Positions 1-8,610 of a DNA stretch of 64,000 bases are shown piece after piece. Every line of letters starts with the position of its first letter. Positions within the stretch are counted from its first letter, which is position 1. Below the pieces are notes generated by a model. It was not told the DNA's origin. It worked only from the letters and a program-made list of their open reading frames with translations, and searched no databases. The stretch covers positions 2,976,001 through 3,040,000 of the forward strand of contig NZ_RBXT01000001.1 in assembly GCF_003635045.1 (NCBI RefSeq), written 5' to 3'. The translations under genes were made by a program, and so were the position numbers. The stretch comes from Terracoccus luteus. Lineage in GTDB: Bacteria > Actinomycetota > Actinomycetes > Actinomycetales > Dermatophilaceae.

Positions 1-1026
1 CGACGTCTGCAGGAACAGCCGGCAGACGGTCGGGTCGAAGCGACCGCACGAGTCGGCCTGTGCCGCAGCGGCGCTCGAGCGTGCCGTGGTGGGGGCCGTC
101 GAGGGGGTGGTCGAGGGGGTGGTCGAGGGGGTGGCCGAGGGCGCAGCCGAGCCGGACGGCGCCGGGGTGACGTCGGGGGCCGTCGCCCCACCGCCCGCGT
201 CGGCGCCGGACCCGCTCGTCGTGGCCCCGCCGACACCTCCGGCCGCGCCACCCCCGCGGGCGGACAGGAAGAACGTCGTGGCCCACACCTGCTTGAACGG
301 CCCCGGTGTCGCGACGGCCGGGCGTCCGGCCGCCGTGGTCGGGGTGGAGGCGAGCGCCGACTGGGGGAAGAACGCGGTCGACAGGTCGTTCCACGTGATG
401 GCGCTGACGACGGCGTCGACCCGCTTGTCGGCACCGGCCAGCATGAGGCCGAGGGCGCCGCCGTACGAGCCCCCCATGACTCCCGCCCGCGGGTCGCCCG
501 AGCCGTCGAGCTCGACGTCGCTGCGGGCAGCAGCGAGGTCGAGCAGCGAACGCGCGTCGGCGACCTCGTAGTCGGGGGCGTCGAGGTGGATGAGGCCGCC
601 CGACGCGCCGTGCCCGCGGGCGCTCCACGTCACGACGACGTAGCCCCGCTGCTGCAGCTGCTGAGCCTGGCCGGCGACGGACGCCTTCGAGCCGCCGAAG
701 CCGTGGGCGAGCAGCACCGCCGGGTGCCGCGCGCCGTCGGACTGGCCGTACACGGAGACGTCGAGGGTGACGGCCGTGCCGTCGGCCTCGGCCCGCACCG
801 GGACGCGCTGCACCTGGGGCGCGGGCAGGTCGGCCGCGACCGCCGACACACGGGCTGGGGCGCCGACCGCGCTCACGGGGGCCGCCCCGGCCACCCCGGT
901 CAGCCCGCCGACGCCCACCCCGAGAGGGGCGACGAGGGTGACGAGGCCCGCGAGAAGGGTCGACCGGGCCGTCGCACGACGGGCCGGCCGACGCGTCGAG
1001 GTCCCGCGAGGGGTCCGGCCCGGCAT
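1..1026 (-). CDS. Secreted alpha/beta hydrolase, CocE/S15-like (3' end outside window)
   Basis: The reading frame runs from an ATG at 1026 to the window edge without a stop, giving 342 residues of a longer protein. The N-terminus is Arg-rich, then has a hydrophobic stretch (LLAGLVTLVAPLGVGVGGL) ending in Ala-rich sequence, a likely signal peptide. The hydrolase core shows the oxyanion segment LLAHGFGG, a GHGAS turn and the nucleophile elbow GGSYGG near residue 189. Only the front half of the fold is present; a Ser/Thr/Pro-rich insertion (repeated TPST) at about residues 275-325 may be an insert or linker. Known relatives are exported esterases or X-Pro dipeptidyl peptidase-like enzymes; the substrate cannot be read. 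No RBS is obvious. Confidence 0.8.
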   Translation of the reverse strand, partial: MPGRTPRGTSTRRPARRATARSTLLAGLVTLVAPLGVGVGGLTGVAGAAPVSAVGAPARVSAVAADLPAPQVQRVPVRAEADGTAVTLDVSVYGQSDGARHPAVLLAHGFGGSKASVAGQAQQLQQRGYVVVTWSARGHGASGGLIHLDAPDYEVADARSLLDLAAARSDVELDGSGDPRAGVMGGSYGGALGLMLAGADKRVDAVVSAITWNDLSTAFFPQSALASTPTTAAGRPAVATPGPFKQVWATTFFLSARGGGAAGGVGGATTSGSGADAGGGATAPDVTPAPSGSAAPSATPSTTPSTTPSTAPTTARSSAAAAQADSCGRFDPTVCRLFLQTS

Positions 1027-1092
1027 GCGCCCATCACATCACGAGATCCCGACACTCGTGAGCGGCCGCCCGGCGACGGCTGACCGTGGCCG

Positions 1093-1350
1093 TCACTCGC
1101 TGTCGGCACCGCGCTCGAGCAGGTAGGCGACGAACAGGCAGACGACGAGCACCATCGCGGGCGGCAGGAGCCGGGCCGCCCCCTCGAGCTGCAGCCAGCG
1201 GTAGGGCGCCTGGGTGAAGTCGAGGATGGCGCTCTGGAAGAGGTAGCTGACGATGGCGAGCCCGCCGTAGACGAGACCGACGACGCCGATGAGGTTGATG
1301 GCGAACCGGCGGGCGGCGCCGCCCGCCGGCTTCTGCTCGGGGCGGGCCAC
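1093..1350 (-). CDS. Small two-helix membrane protein
   Basis: 85 residues with two hydrophobic segments: about residues 16-38 (FAINLIGVVGLVYGGLAIVSYLF) and about 58-78 (ARLLPPAMVLVVCLFVAYLL). The start ATG lies 1 nt past the stop of the ankyrin gene, so the two are almost certainly co-transcribed and translationally linked. I recognise no named family. A plausible but untested idea is that the ankyrin protein and this membrane protein act as a pair. Confidence 0.65.
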   Translation of the reverse strand: MARPEQKPAGGAARRFAINLIGVVGLVYGGLAIVSYLFQSAILDFTQAPYRWLQLEGAARLLPPAMVLVVCLFVAYLLERGADSE

Positions 1351-1351
1351 G

Positions 1352-1756
1352 TCAGGCTCCCTCGGACTCGATGAGGTGGGTGCTGCCGAACATCGCCGCG
1401 GTGGCGCGGGCCGACGGCGAGCCGGCGTCGAGGTCGGCCCCGGCGTCGACGAGCAGTCTCACGATCTCCTCCTCGCCCTTGAACAGGGCTCCGGCGACGG
1501 GCGACTGGTCGCGGTCGTTGCGCCGGTCGACGTCGGCACCGCGATCGAGCAGCGCCCGGACCGTCTCGGCGTGACCGTGGTACGCCGCCAGCATGAGCGC
1601 GGTGTTGCCGCCGTGGTCCCGCGTGTCGACGGGGAACCGGTGGTCGAGGAAGTCGAGCAGCTCGGCCGTGAGCCCCTCGCGGGCGAGGTCCATCGCGGTG
1701 ACGATGATGCGCTCCTCCTGCTCCGGCGTGAAGGGTGAACCGGCGGCCTCGCTCAT
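1352..1756 (-). CDS. Ankyrin-repeat protein
   Basis: 134 residues. Ankyrin signatures include DHGGNTALMLAAYHGHAETVRALLDRGAD (about residues 47-75) and a following repeat around DRDQSPVAGALFKGEEEIVRLLVDAGADLDAG. Ankyrin repeats are protein-binding scaffolds; no enzymatic motif is present. A -10 box (TATCGT) sits 6 nt ahead of the ATG, so the transcript is probably leaderless. The gene is divergent from tpx with only 43 bp between the two starts. The small membrane protein follows directly. Bacterial ankyrin proteins are often encoded near peroxide-defence genes, which fits the neighbouring peroxidase, but that link is inference. Confidence 0.88.
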   Translation of the reverse strand: MSEAAGSPFTPEQEERIIVTAMDLAREGLTAELLDFLDHRFPVDTRDHGGNTALMLAAYHGHAETVRALLDRGADVDRRNDRDQSPVAGALFKGEEEIVRLLVDAGADLDAGSPSARATAAMFGSTHLIESEGA

Positions 1757-1762
1757 GCCCCC

Positions 1763-1768
1763 ACGATA
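1763..1768 (-). promoter_or_regulatory. -10 box of ankyrin gene, leaderless
   Basis: TATCGT on the minus strand ends 6 nt before the ATG at 1756, so transcription should begin at or next to the start codon. Confidence 0.5.
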
Positions 1769-1787
1769 GGGGTGGCCCGGCAGGTGC

Positions 1788-1793
1788 TAGAAC
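1788..1793 (+). promoter_or_regulatory. -10 box of tpx, leaderless
   Basis: TAGAAC lies 6 nt before the tpx ATG. No Shine-Dalgarno sequence is visible, consistent with a leaderless transcript. Confidence 0.45.
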
Positions 1794-1799
1794 CGTGCC

Positions 1800-2294
1800 A
1801 TGGCCATCACGCATCTTGGAGAGACCGAGGTCCACACCGTCGGCGAGCTGCCCGCCGTGGGCACGACCGCCCCTGACTTCACCCTGACGGGAGCGGACCT
1901 CGGCGACGACGTCAGCCGGCCGACCGGCATCCGCACCGTGCTCAACATCTTCCCGAGCGTCGACACGGGCGTGTGCTCTGCGAGCGTGCGGCGCTTCAAC
2001 GAGATCGCCGCGGGCCTCGACGACGCCACCGTCGTCTGCGTCTCGAACGATCTGCCCTTCGCCATGGCGCGCTTCTGCGGCGCCGAGGGCATCGAGAACG
2101 TCACCGTCGCGTCGGCGTTCCGGTGCGACTTCGGCGACGACTACGGCGTCACCCTCGCCGACGGCGGCTTCCGCGGGCTGCTCGCCCGGGCGGTCGTCGT
2201 GCTCGACCGCGACGGCAGCGTGCTGCACACCGAGCTCGTCCCCAGCATCGGTCAGGAGCCCGACTACGATGCCGCGGTGGCCTCGCTCGGCTGA
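1800..2294 (+). CDS. tpx: Thiol peroxidase (atypical 2-Cys peroxiredoxin)
   Basis: 164 residues, the usual length for Tpx. It reduces hydrogen peroxide and organic hydroperoxides using thioredoxin in the cytoplasm. The peroxidatic Cys is C59 in the motif PSVDTGVCS and the resolving Cys is C93 in ARFCGAEG; an additional C80 sits in [11 protein letters not shown]. The N-terminal [18 protein letters not shown] is the family's first strand. The start is fixed by the -10 box 6 nt upstream. The stop lies inside a tandem 10-bp repeat. All key residues are present, so an active enzyme is expected. Confidence 0.96.
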   Translation: MAITHLGETEVHTVGELPAVGTTAPDFTLTGADLGDDVSRPTGIRTVLNIFPSVDTGVCSASVRRFNEIAAGLDDATVVCVSNDLPFAMARFCGAEGIENVTVASAFRCDFGDDYGVTLADGGFRGLLARAVVVLDRDGSVLHTELVPSIGQEPDYDAAVASLG

Positions 2295-2330
2295 GCCCGG
2301 CTGAGCCCGGCTGAGCCCGCCTGAGCCCGG
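2291..2330. repeat. Four tandem copies of CTGAGCCCGG
   Basis: A 10-bp unit repeats four times (third copy ends GC rather than GG). The first copy contains the tpx stop codon. It occupies the gap between the convergent genes tpx and glpK. Immediately after it CCCGGTCGGGTTTG could form a weak hairpin with a T-rich tail. Confidence 0.85.
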
Positions 2331-2373
2331 TCGGGTTTGTCTACGCCGCAACGTCGTCCAGGCCGGATGCCGG

Positions 2374-3900
2374 TCAGCGCGTGTCGTCGTCGACCCAGTC
2401 GAGCGTGCGCTCCACCGCCTTCTTCCAGGTGCGGTAGAGACGTTCGCGCTCGGCGGGGTCGAGCGACGGCGACCACCGGCGGTCCTCGGCCCAGTTGTCG
2501 CGGATCTCGTCGGTGGAGGCCCAGTAGCCGACGGCGAGACCGGCCGCGTAGGCCGCGCCGAGGGCGGTCGTCTCGCTGATGCGCGGGCGCACGACGTCGA
2601 CCCCGAGCAGGTCGGCCTGGAACTGCATGAGGGTCTCGTTGACGACCATCCCGCCGTCGACCTTGAGCTCGGTGAGGCGCACGCCCGAGTCGGCCTCCAT
2701 CGCGTCGAGCACCTCACGGGTCTGGAAGGCCGTGGCCTCCAACGCCGCTCGCGCGATGTGGCCCTTGTTGACGAAGCGCGTGAGGCCGACGAGCGCCCCG
2801 CGGGCGTCGGAGCGCCAGTGCGGCGCGAAGAGGCCCGAGAAGGCGGGGACGAAGTAGGCGCCGCCGTTGTCCTCGACGGTGGCGGCCAGCCGCTCGACCT
2901 CGGCGGCGGAGTCGATGAGCCCGAGGTTGTCGCGCAGCCACTGCACGAGCGAGCCCGTGACGGCGATCGAGCCTTCGAGGGCGTACACCGGCGGCTGCTC
3001 GCCGAGCCGGTAGCAGAGCGTCGTCAGCAGCCCGTGCCGGCTCTCGATGATCTCGTCACCGGTGTTGAGCAGCATGAAGTTGCCGGTGCCGTAGGTGTTC
3101 TTGGCGCTACCGACGTCGAGGCACGCCTGACCGAACGTCGCGGCGTGCTGGTCGCCGAGGATGCCGGCCACCGGCACCCCGATGAGGATGCCGGGGTGGC
3201 AGACGCCGTACTCCTCCGACGACGAGCGGATCTCCGGCAGCATCGACCGGGGCACGCCCATCGCCTCGACGACGTCGTCGGCCCAGTCGAGGGTGCGGAT
3301 GTCCATCATGAGCGTGCGGGAGGCGTTGGTGACGTCGGTGACATGCACCCCGTCGTGCTCGGCACCGCCGGTGAGGTTCCACAGCAGCCACGTGTCGACG
3401 GTCCCGAAGAGCAGCTCACCGGCATCCGCCCGTTCGCGTGCCCCCTCGACGTGGTCGAGGATCCAGCGGACCTTGGGGCCGGCGAAGTACGTCGCGAGGG
3501 GCAGGCCCGTACGGGCCTTGAACCGCTCGGGGCCCTCGTCGCCGGCGAGCTCGTCGCACAGGGCCTGCGTGCGGGTGTCCTGCCAGACGATCGCGTGGTG
3601 CACCGGCTCGCCCGTCGAGCGGTCCCACACGACGGTCGTCTCGCGCTGGTTGGTGATGCCGACCGCCACGATGGAGGTGGCGTTGAGGTTGGCCGCGGCG
3701 AGGGCGCCGCCGACGACGGCCCGGGTGTTGGCCCAGATCTCCGTCGCGTCGTGCTCGACCCAGCCGGCTCGCGGCAGGATCTGCCGGTGCTCGCGCTGGT
3801 CGACGGCGACCACGCGCCCGCTGCGGTCGAAGACCATCGCCCGGGTGCTCGTCGTGCCCTGGTCGATGGCGAGGACGTGGCTGGCCTGCTCGCTCGTCAT
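2374..3900 (-). CDS. glpK: Glycerol kinase
   Basis: 508 residues, full length for GlpK (FGGY family). It phosphorylates glycerol to sn-glycerol-3-phosphate with ATP. The N-terminal phosphate-binding motif [15 protein letters not shown] is at about residues 11-25. Glycerol-binding context residues appear in [17 protein letters not shown] and VGITNQRET. The FGGY signatures [13 protein letters not shown] and the C-terminal [18 protein letters not shown] are intact. It is divergent from glpD, with about 100 bp between them, so the two make the standard glycerol catabolic pair. A TACGGT box 6 nt before the ATG suggests a leaderless message. No glpF gene is seen nearby. Confidence 0.97.
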   Translation of the reverse strand: MTSEQASHVLAIDQGTTSTRAMVFDRSGRVVAVDQREHRQILPRAGWVEHDATEIWANTRAVVGGALAAANLNATSIVAVGITNQRETTVVWDRSTGEPVHHAIVWQDTRTQALCDELAGDEGPERFKARTGLPLATYFAGPKVRWILDHVEGARERADAGELLFGTVDTWLLWNLTGGAEHDGVHVTDVTNASRTLMMDIRTLDWADDVVEAMGVPRSMLPEIRSSSEEYGVCHPGILIGVPVAGILGDQHAATFGQACLDVGSAKNTYGTGNFMLLNTGDEIIESRHGLLTTLCYRLGEQPPVYALEGSIAVTGSLVQWLRDNLGLIDSAAEVERLAATVEDNGGAYFVPAFSGLFAPHWRSDARGALVGLTRFVNKGHIARAALEATAFQTREVLDAMEADSGVRLTELKVDGGMVVNETLMQFQADLLGVDVVRPRISETTALGAAYAAGLAVGYWASTDEIRDNWAEDRRWSPSLDPAERERLYRTWKKAVERTLDWVDDDTR

Positions 3901-3906
3901 GCCCAG

Positions 3907-3912
3907 ACCGTA
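3907..3912 (-). promoter_or_regulatory. -10 box of glpK, leaderless
   Basis: TACGGT on the minus strand, 6 nt ahead of the ATG at 3900. Confidence 0.45.
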
Positions 3913-4001
3913 GCGCCCGTCGCCCGCGCACGACCTGCTCCTACAGTGGTGGTGTCAGTGGGGGTGTCGCCCCACACGAGCACGACCAGGAGGGACCGCA
4001 G

Positions 4002-5726
4002 ATGACCAGTGCGGTGCGGCTCGACGCCGAGTACCGGAGCCGAGCCTGGAAGCGGTTGGCCGAGAAGAAGTTCGACGTCCTCGTCGTCGGTGGCGGGGTG
4101 ACCGGCGCCGGTGTCGCGCTCGACGCCGCCACGCGCGGGCTGTCGACCGCTCTCGTCGAGCAGCGCGACTTCGGCTCCGGCACCTCGTCCCGCTCGTCGA
4201 AGCTGTTCCACGGCGGCCTGCGCTACCTCGAGCAGATGAACTTCGACCTCGTCCGCGAGGCGCTCAAGGAGCGCGAGCTCATGCTGACGCGCATCGCCCC
4301 GCACCTCGTCAAGCCGGTGCCGTTCCTCTACCCGCTGACCGGGCGTGGGTGGGAGCGCCCCTACGTCACAGCGGGACTCACGCTCTACGACACGATGGGC
4401 GGCGCCCGCTCGACGCCCCGGCACAAGCAGCTGACCCGCACCGGGGCACTGCGCATCGCGCCGTCACTGCGCCGTGACGCCCTCACCGGGGCCCTGCTCT
4501 ACTACGACGCGCAGGCCGACGACGCCCGCCACACCCTCACCACCGTGCGCACCGCGGCCGCCTACGGCGCCTGGGTGCTCGCCTCGGCACGGGTCGTCGA
4601 CCTGATCCGGGCGGGTGAGCGCATCGTCGGGGCGGTCGTCGAGGACGTCGAGACGGGCGAACGGGTGCAGGTGCAGGCGTCGGTGGTCGTCAACTGCACG
4701 GGCGTCTGGACCGACGACATCCAGACGATGGCGGGCGGGCGCGGCCGCTTCCACGTGCGAGCGAGCAAGGGCGTGCACATCGTCGTGGGCCGCGACCGCA
4801 TCAACAGCGAGACCGGGCTGATCCTGCGCACCGAGACCTCCGTGCTCTTCGTCATCCCGTGGGGCACGCACTGGATCATCGGCACCACCGACACCGACTG
4901 GGAACTCGACCGCAGCCACCCCTCGGCCACACGCGCGGACATCGACTACCTCCTCGAGCACGTCAACGCCGTGCTCAACGTGCCGTTGACGCACGACGAC
5001 ATCCAGGGCGTCTACGCGGGGTTGCGGCCGCTGCTGTCGGGCGAGAGCGAGGACACGAGCCAGCTCTCGCGCGAGCACGCCGTGGCGCGACCCCAGCCGG
5101 GCCTCGTCTCGATCGCCGGGGGCAAGTACACGACCTACCGGGTCATGGCCGCGGATGCCGTGGACGCCGCCCGCGCGGATGTGGGGGGTGACGTCGGCGA
5201 GAGCGTCACCGAGCACATCCCCCTCTCGGGGGCCGAGGGCTACGTCGCGCTCGTCAACCAGATCGACCGGCTCGCCCGCCACCAGGACCTCCCGGTCTGG
5301 AGGATCACCCACCTGCTCGACCGCTACGGCTCGCTCGTGCACGAGCTGTTCGCCCTCTCCGAGGACGACCGGAGCCTGTACGATCCGCTCCCCGGTGCCG
5401 AGGAGTACCTCACCGTCGAAGCGCTCTACGCCGTGACCCACGAGGGCGCCCTGCACCTCGACGACGTGCTGGCCCGCCGCACCCGCATCTCGATCGAGAC
5501 GCCCGACCGCGGCGTGCAGTGCGCCGAGGCCGTGGCCCGGGTCGTCGGGCCCGTGCTCGGGTGGGACGACGCGCGGCAGCTCGAGGAGGTCGAGCGCTAC
5601 CGGGCCCGGGTCGAGGCCGAGCGGGAGTCGCAGAAGGAGCTCGCCGACTCCGAGGCGAACGCCGAGCGGCTCAGCGCCCCCGACATCCGCCGAATCCCGG
5701 TCAGCCGGGCCCCGCACGAGCCCTGA
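4002..5726 (+). CDS. glpD: Glycerol-3-phosphate dehydrogenase (FAD, aerobic type)
   Basis: 574 residues. It oxidises glycerol-3-phosphate to dihydroxyacetone phosphate, passing electrons to quinone at the membrane. The FAD-binding motif VVGGGVTGAGVALDAATRG begins near residue 28, followed by the family signature SGTSSRSSKLFHGGLRYLEQ. A second signature, IAGGKYTTYRVMA, occurs near residue 370. The C-terminal DAO_C domain follows (about 400-520), then a charged tail. A good RBS, AGGAGG, sits 9 nt before the ATG. With glpK it completes conversion of glycerol to a glycolytic intermediate. Confidence 0.97.
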   Translation: MTSAVRLDAEYRSRAWKRLAEKKFDVLVVGGGVTGAGVALDAATRGLSTALVEQRDFGSGTSSRSSKLFHGGLRYLEQMNFDLVREALKERELMLTRIAPHLVKPVPFLYPLTGRGWERPYVTAGLTLYDTMGGARSTPRHKQLTRTGALRIAPSLRRDALTGALLYYDAQADDARHTLTTVRTAAAYGAWVLASARVVDLIRAGERIVGAVVEDVETGERVQVQASVVVNCTGVWTDDIQTMAGGRGRFHVRASKGVHIVVGRDRINSETGLILRTETSVLFVIPWGTHWIIGTTDTDWELDRSHPSATRADIDYLLEHVNAVLNVPLTHDDIQGVYAGLRPLLSGESEDTSQLSREHAVARPQPGLVSIAGGKYTTYRVMAADAVDAARADVGGDVGESVTEHIPLSGAEGYVALVNQIDRLARHQDLPVWRITHLLDRYGSLVHELFALSEDDRSLYDPLPGAEEYLTVEALYAVTHEGALHLDDVLARRTRISIETPDRGVQCAEAVARVVGPVLGWDDARQLEEVERYRARVEAERESQKELADSEANAERLSAPDIRRIPVSRAPHEP

Positions 5727-5759
5727 GGTCGCTCGGCTGCCCGCCGACCGGCATCCGGT

Positions 5760-5808
5760 CGAGGGGGTCGTCGGCGCCACCCCCGAGGCGGCGCCGACGA
5801 CCCCCTCG
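5760..5808. terminator. Perfect 19-bp hairpin, bidirectional terminator
   Basis: Arms 5760-5778 and 5790-5808 (CGAGGGGGTCGTCGGCGCC and its exact complement) flank an 11-nt loop. It lies between the convergent glpD and VOC genes. There is no U-tract, which is common for actinobacterial terminators. Confidence 0.8.
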
Positions 5809-5813
5809 GCTCC

Positions 5814-6278
5814 CTACGGGGTCCCGGCGGCCTCGGCGCCGTCGGCGCTGTCGGAGCCGTCCGGCGGCTGCGACCCCGCGATGTTGACGAGCCAGCCGAC
5901 GCCGAACCGGTCGGTGACCATGCCGAACTCGTCGCCCCACATCTGCCTCTCGAGGGGGACGGTCACGGTGCCGCCGTCGGCCAGCTTCTCGAAGTAGCCG
6001 CGCAGCTCGTCGGCGTCGTCACCGCTGAGGCTGATGCTCATCGACGAGCCCTCGTCGAGCGGCATGCCGGGCGGGGCGTCGGAGGCCATGAGGGTGTAGC
6101 CGGCCGGCGTCTCGAGCTGGGCGTGCATGACGCCGTCGGCGGACGCCCCCTCCGGTGGCGTGCCGAACTCGCCGAAGGTGCTGATGCTCAGCTCGCCGCC
6201 GAGGATGCCGCGGTAGAACTCCATGGCCGCGCGGGCGGAGTCGGTGAAGTTGAGGTACGGGTTCAGCGTGGACGGCAT
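5814..6278 (-). CDS. VOC-fold protein, PhnB-like
   Basis: 154 residues. The opening STLNPYLNFTDSARAAMEFYRGILGGELSI is typical of the PhnB/glyoxalase-like group of the vicinal oxygen chelate superfamily. The second half repeats the beta-alpha-beta-beta-beta pattern and ends with VPLERQMWGDEFGMVTDRFGVGWLVNI, the usual C-terminal motif. These proteins often lack a known reaction; the function here is unassigned. The start is well set by AAGGAGG 6 nt upstream of the ATG. A Ser/Ala/Asp-rich tail of about 15 residues follows the fold. Confidence 0.85.
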   Translation of the reverse strand: MPSTLNPYLNFTDSARAAMEFYRGILGGELSISTFGEFGTPPEGASADGVMHAQLETPAGYTLMASDAPPGMPLDEGSSMSISLSGDDADELRGYFEKLADGGTVTVPLERQMWGDEFGMVTDRFGVGWLVNIAGSQPPDGSDSADGAEAAGTP

Positions 6279-6391
6279 GCGGTGCCCTCCTTCGTCGGTC
6301 GGATGCCCAGCAGCGTAGGGGCGTCGCGGGCGCGGCGGAACAGGTCTGACGCAGGAAGTTCACACCGACCACATGGCGGTCGCCGGACGGG

Positions 6392-7261
6392 TCAGAGGGC
6401 GCGGGGCGAGCGCTTCGAGCTGCCCTCCGACCCGAGCGGACGCTGGGTGCGGCCGTCGTCGGTGGGGCCGAGGCCGCCCTGGCAGCGGGGGCAGTAGAAC
6501 ATCGTGCGGGTGCGCGGCTCCTGGCCGATCGGGGCGACGCGCACGGTGGTGCCGCAGCGACGGCACGGGCGGCCGCTGCGGGCGTGGACGTAGTGCGCCT
6601 CGTCGAGCCGGTAGCTGCCGGTGCTCGTCTGCACGGCGTTGTTCTTGCCGTTGTCGATGAGCCGGTGGGCCCGGGCGACGATGCGCTGCAGCCGTTCTCG
6701 GCCCAGCTCGGTCGTCGGGGTCCACGGCGGGACACGCTCGAGGAAGAGCGTCTCGGCGCACCACATCGTGCCGACGCCCGCGAGGTTGCGCTGGTCGAGC
6801 AGGGCCTCGCCGACGGGGAGGTCGGCGCGCAGCAGGTTGTCGATGGCGGCCTCCGCGTCCCAGTCCGGCCCGAGGACGTCGGGACCGAGGTGGCCGACCA
6901 GGTCACCCTCGCGGTCGGTCGGGACGAGGTCGAGCATGCCGAGGCGCATGCCCAGCGCGGTCCAGTCGGTGGCCGAGACGAGCGCGCGCAGGTTCGGGTT
7001 GCGCCGCCACCGGGGCGCGAGCGACGGGGTGGCCTCGATGCGCCACTGGCCCTCCATGCGCAGGTGGGAGTGCAGGGTCAGGCCGCCCTCGATGCGGTGC
7101 AGCACGTGCTTGCCGCGGCTGACGACCTCGATGGTCGTGCGGTCGGTGAGGTCGGCGGTGGCGATGTCGGGCCAGCGCAGGTCGCTGGCGACGATGAGCT
7201 TGCCGGCGAGCGCCTGGTGCAGTCGGGTGGCGGTTCGCCACACGGTGTCGCCCTCGGGCAC
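6392..7261 (-). CDS. nei: Endonuclease VIII-like DNA glycosylase
   Basis: 289 residues from the GTG at 7261. This start is chosen because the mature enzyme needs Pro2-Glu3 at its N-terminus, and the sequence there reads MPEGDTVWR. It removes oxidised bases and nicks the abasic site by beta/delta elimination. A helix-two-turn-helix region is visible around LLDQRNLAGVGTMWCAE. The zinc finger CRRCGTTVRV...FYCPRCQ closes the fold, followed by about 30 extra residues. Gene order Nei-GNAT-unknown-Lhr on one strand recalls the mycobacterial pair lhr/nei (Rv3296/Rv3297), here separated by two genes. Confidence 0.93.
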   Translation of the reverse strand: MPEGDTVWRTATRLHQALAGKLIVASDLRWPDIATADLTDRTTIEVVSRGKHVLHRIEGGLTLHSHLRMEGQWRIEATPSLAPRWRRNPNLRALVSATDWTALGMRLGMLDLVPTDREGDLVGHLGPDVLGPDWDAEAAIDNLLRADLPVGEALLDQRNLAGVGTMWCAETLFLERVPPWTPTTELGRERLQRIVARAHRLIDNGKNNAVQTSTGSYRLDEAHYVHARSGRPCRRCGTTVRVAPIGQEPRTRTMFYCPRCQGGLGPTDDGRTQRPLGSEGSSKRSPRAL

Positions 7262-7303
7262 GTCGCCCCCTCTCGTCTCGGTCGAGGTCGACGTACCCCC
7301 TCC

Positions 7304-7356
7304 CCGTCGAGAGGCCACTTCCCGACACCCCCACACCGTCGAGAGGCCACTTCCCG
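7304..7356 (+). repeat. Paired intergenic repeat, locus A
   Basis: Two identical 21-bp copies (7304-7324 and 7336-7356) share CGTCGAGAGGCCACTTCCCG. They lie in the 100-bp gap between the GNAT stop and the nei start. The same element, in the opposite orientation, flanks the Lhr gene at locus B; related pairs lie at about 34.2 kb and 52.75 kb. Confidence 0.85.
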
Positions 7357-7363
7357 TCGCTGC

Positions 7364-7963
7364 TCAGAAGTCGATGCGCACCACGACACGGCGGACGCTC
7401 GGCCGCAGCACCTCACGGAACCCGGCCGACAGGTAGCTGCCGAGCAGACCGGGGTGCAGCTCCTCGAGGAGCGCGTCGGTGCTCGTCATGGGGTACCCCT
7501 CGAGCGCCCGCGCCCCTCGGTCCCGGGCGAAGTCGACCGCAGCGGCGACGAGCGCGGTGGAGACACCCTCACGGCGGAAGCCCCGCCGGACGAAGGCGCA
7601 GGTGACGGCCCAGACGCCGTCGTCGAGACGGTCCTCGTCACGGCCGACCCAGACGGCGCGGCTGCTGTTGCGGACGAGGCCGCCGTACGCCGGGCGGGGC
7701 TCCACCGCGCACCACCCGACCGGAGAGCCGTCGAGATGGGCGACGAGCCCGCTCGTCTCCGGTGCGTCGGGGTCACCGCATGCCGTCTGCTGACGCAACC
7801 GGTGCACCCGCTCCTCACGCGGCATCCGGCCGAACGACTCCCCCCGGGCCAGCTTGAAGCGCTGGCACTGGCAGCGGTGCGCGGGACCACGCTCGCCGAA
7901 GACCTCCTGCAGATCGTCGAAGGGGACTTCGTTGGCAGGCCGGATGCGCAGGTCAGCCGCCAC
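7364..7963 (-). CDS. GNAT-family N-acetyltransferase
   Basis: About 199 residues if the GTG at 7963 is used; GTGs at 7969 and 7972 are alternatives. A GGGGG-rich stretch just upstream can act as RBS. The acetyl-CoA loop region reads FVRRGFRREGVSTALVAAAVDFARDRGARALEGYP, close to the GNAT motif A (R/Q-x-x-G-x-G/A). An N-terminal Cys-rich HRCQCQRFKL is found in a common actinobacterial GNAT subgroup. The start overlaps the end of the upstream gene, so the pair is probably co-translated. The substrate is unknown. Confidence 0.85.
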   Translation of the reverse strand: MAADLRIRPANEVPFDDLQEVFGERGPAHRCQCQRFKLARGESFGRMPREERVHRLRQQTACGDPDAPETSGLVAHLDGSPVGWCAVEPRPAYGGLVRNSSRAVWVGRDEDRLDDGVWAVTCAFVRRGFRREGVSTALVAAAVDFARDRGARALEGYPMTSTDALLEELHPGLLGSYLSAGFREVLRPSVRRVVVRIDF

Positions 7964-8441
7964 GTGCACCACCCCCGCCCGGGTGCCCGTCCGGGTCAGC
8001 CGCGCTGGACGACAGCATGACCGCGACCAGGGCGCCGAGCCGGCCGGCGACATCGACGGCGGCCCGGCCGACGAGCCCGTGAGCCTCCATCGCGTCGTCG
8101 GGCCGGCCTGTCTCGGCGAGGGTTTCGCCTAGAGTCCTGCCCTCGAGCAGGACGGCCTCGAGCGTCCCGTCGTCGTCTATGTGCACCCACAGGTCGACGC
8201 ACCCGAAGGGCGCCTTCTGGTGCTCGTCGTACGACTGGGGCAACCCCGGATGGTTCGCCAGGACCGCGGGGAACGCCGCACACCAGACGATCCCGCCGCC
8301 CGAGGGTGCGTCCGGCGAACCGTCCGTGGGGTCCGGCGGTCCGGTGTTCTCCTCTACCGGCGGTCGTCGCTCCCACGGCGATCCGACCACGGCGGCCGAC
8401 ACCGCCGCGTCGACGACCTCGATGGGTGAGTGCACTCTCAT
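7953..8441 (-). CDS. Hypothetical protein
   Basis: 162 residues, starting MRVHSPIEVVDAAVSAAV. I recognise no family. It has no membrane segment or signal peptide. A central segment (QSYDEHQKAPFGCVDLWVHIDDDGTLEAVLLEGRTLGE) looks like a mixed alpha/beta domain; the C-terminus is low complexity (GGGGARGG). Its stop overlaps the GNAT start by about 11 bp, which supports real translation. The compositional bias of the ends means the exact start is uncertain. Confidence 0.6.
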   Translation of the reverse strand: MRVHSPIEVVDAAVSAAVVGSPWERRPPVEENTGPPDPTDGSPDAPSGGGIVWCAAFPAVLANHPGLPQSYDEHQKAPFGCVDLWVHIDDDGTLEAVLLEGRTLGETLAETGRPDDAMEAHGLVGRAAVDVAGRLGALVAVMLSSSAADPDGHPGGGGARGG

Positions 8442-8499
8442 CGACTCATGGTGGCAGAGCGCGCGTGGGCAGGAAGGCGCCGTCGTTGCTCCACACCGA

Positions 8500-8609
8500 C
8501 GGGAAGTGGCCTCTCGACGGTTCGACGTCGTGACGGGAAGTGGCCACTCGACGGTTCGGGCTGCGGTGGGAGGTGACCTTTCGATGACCTCTATTCGGCC
8601 TTTCGACGG
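8500..8609 (-). repeat. Intergenic repeat cluster, locus B
   Basis: B1 (8500-8520) is the exact reverse complement of the locus A element. B2 (8534-8554) differs by one base. Two degenerate copies follow (around 8574-8586 with CCTTTCGATG, and 8597-8609 with CCTTTCGACGG). The cluster lies immediately downstream of the Lhr stop codon at 8611. Confidence 0.8.
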
Positions 8610-8610
8610 G

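Noticed and set aside
2374-3900. Glycerol facilitator gene near glpK
   Set aside because: No aquaporin-type NPA motifs occur in any frame near glpK or glpD.
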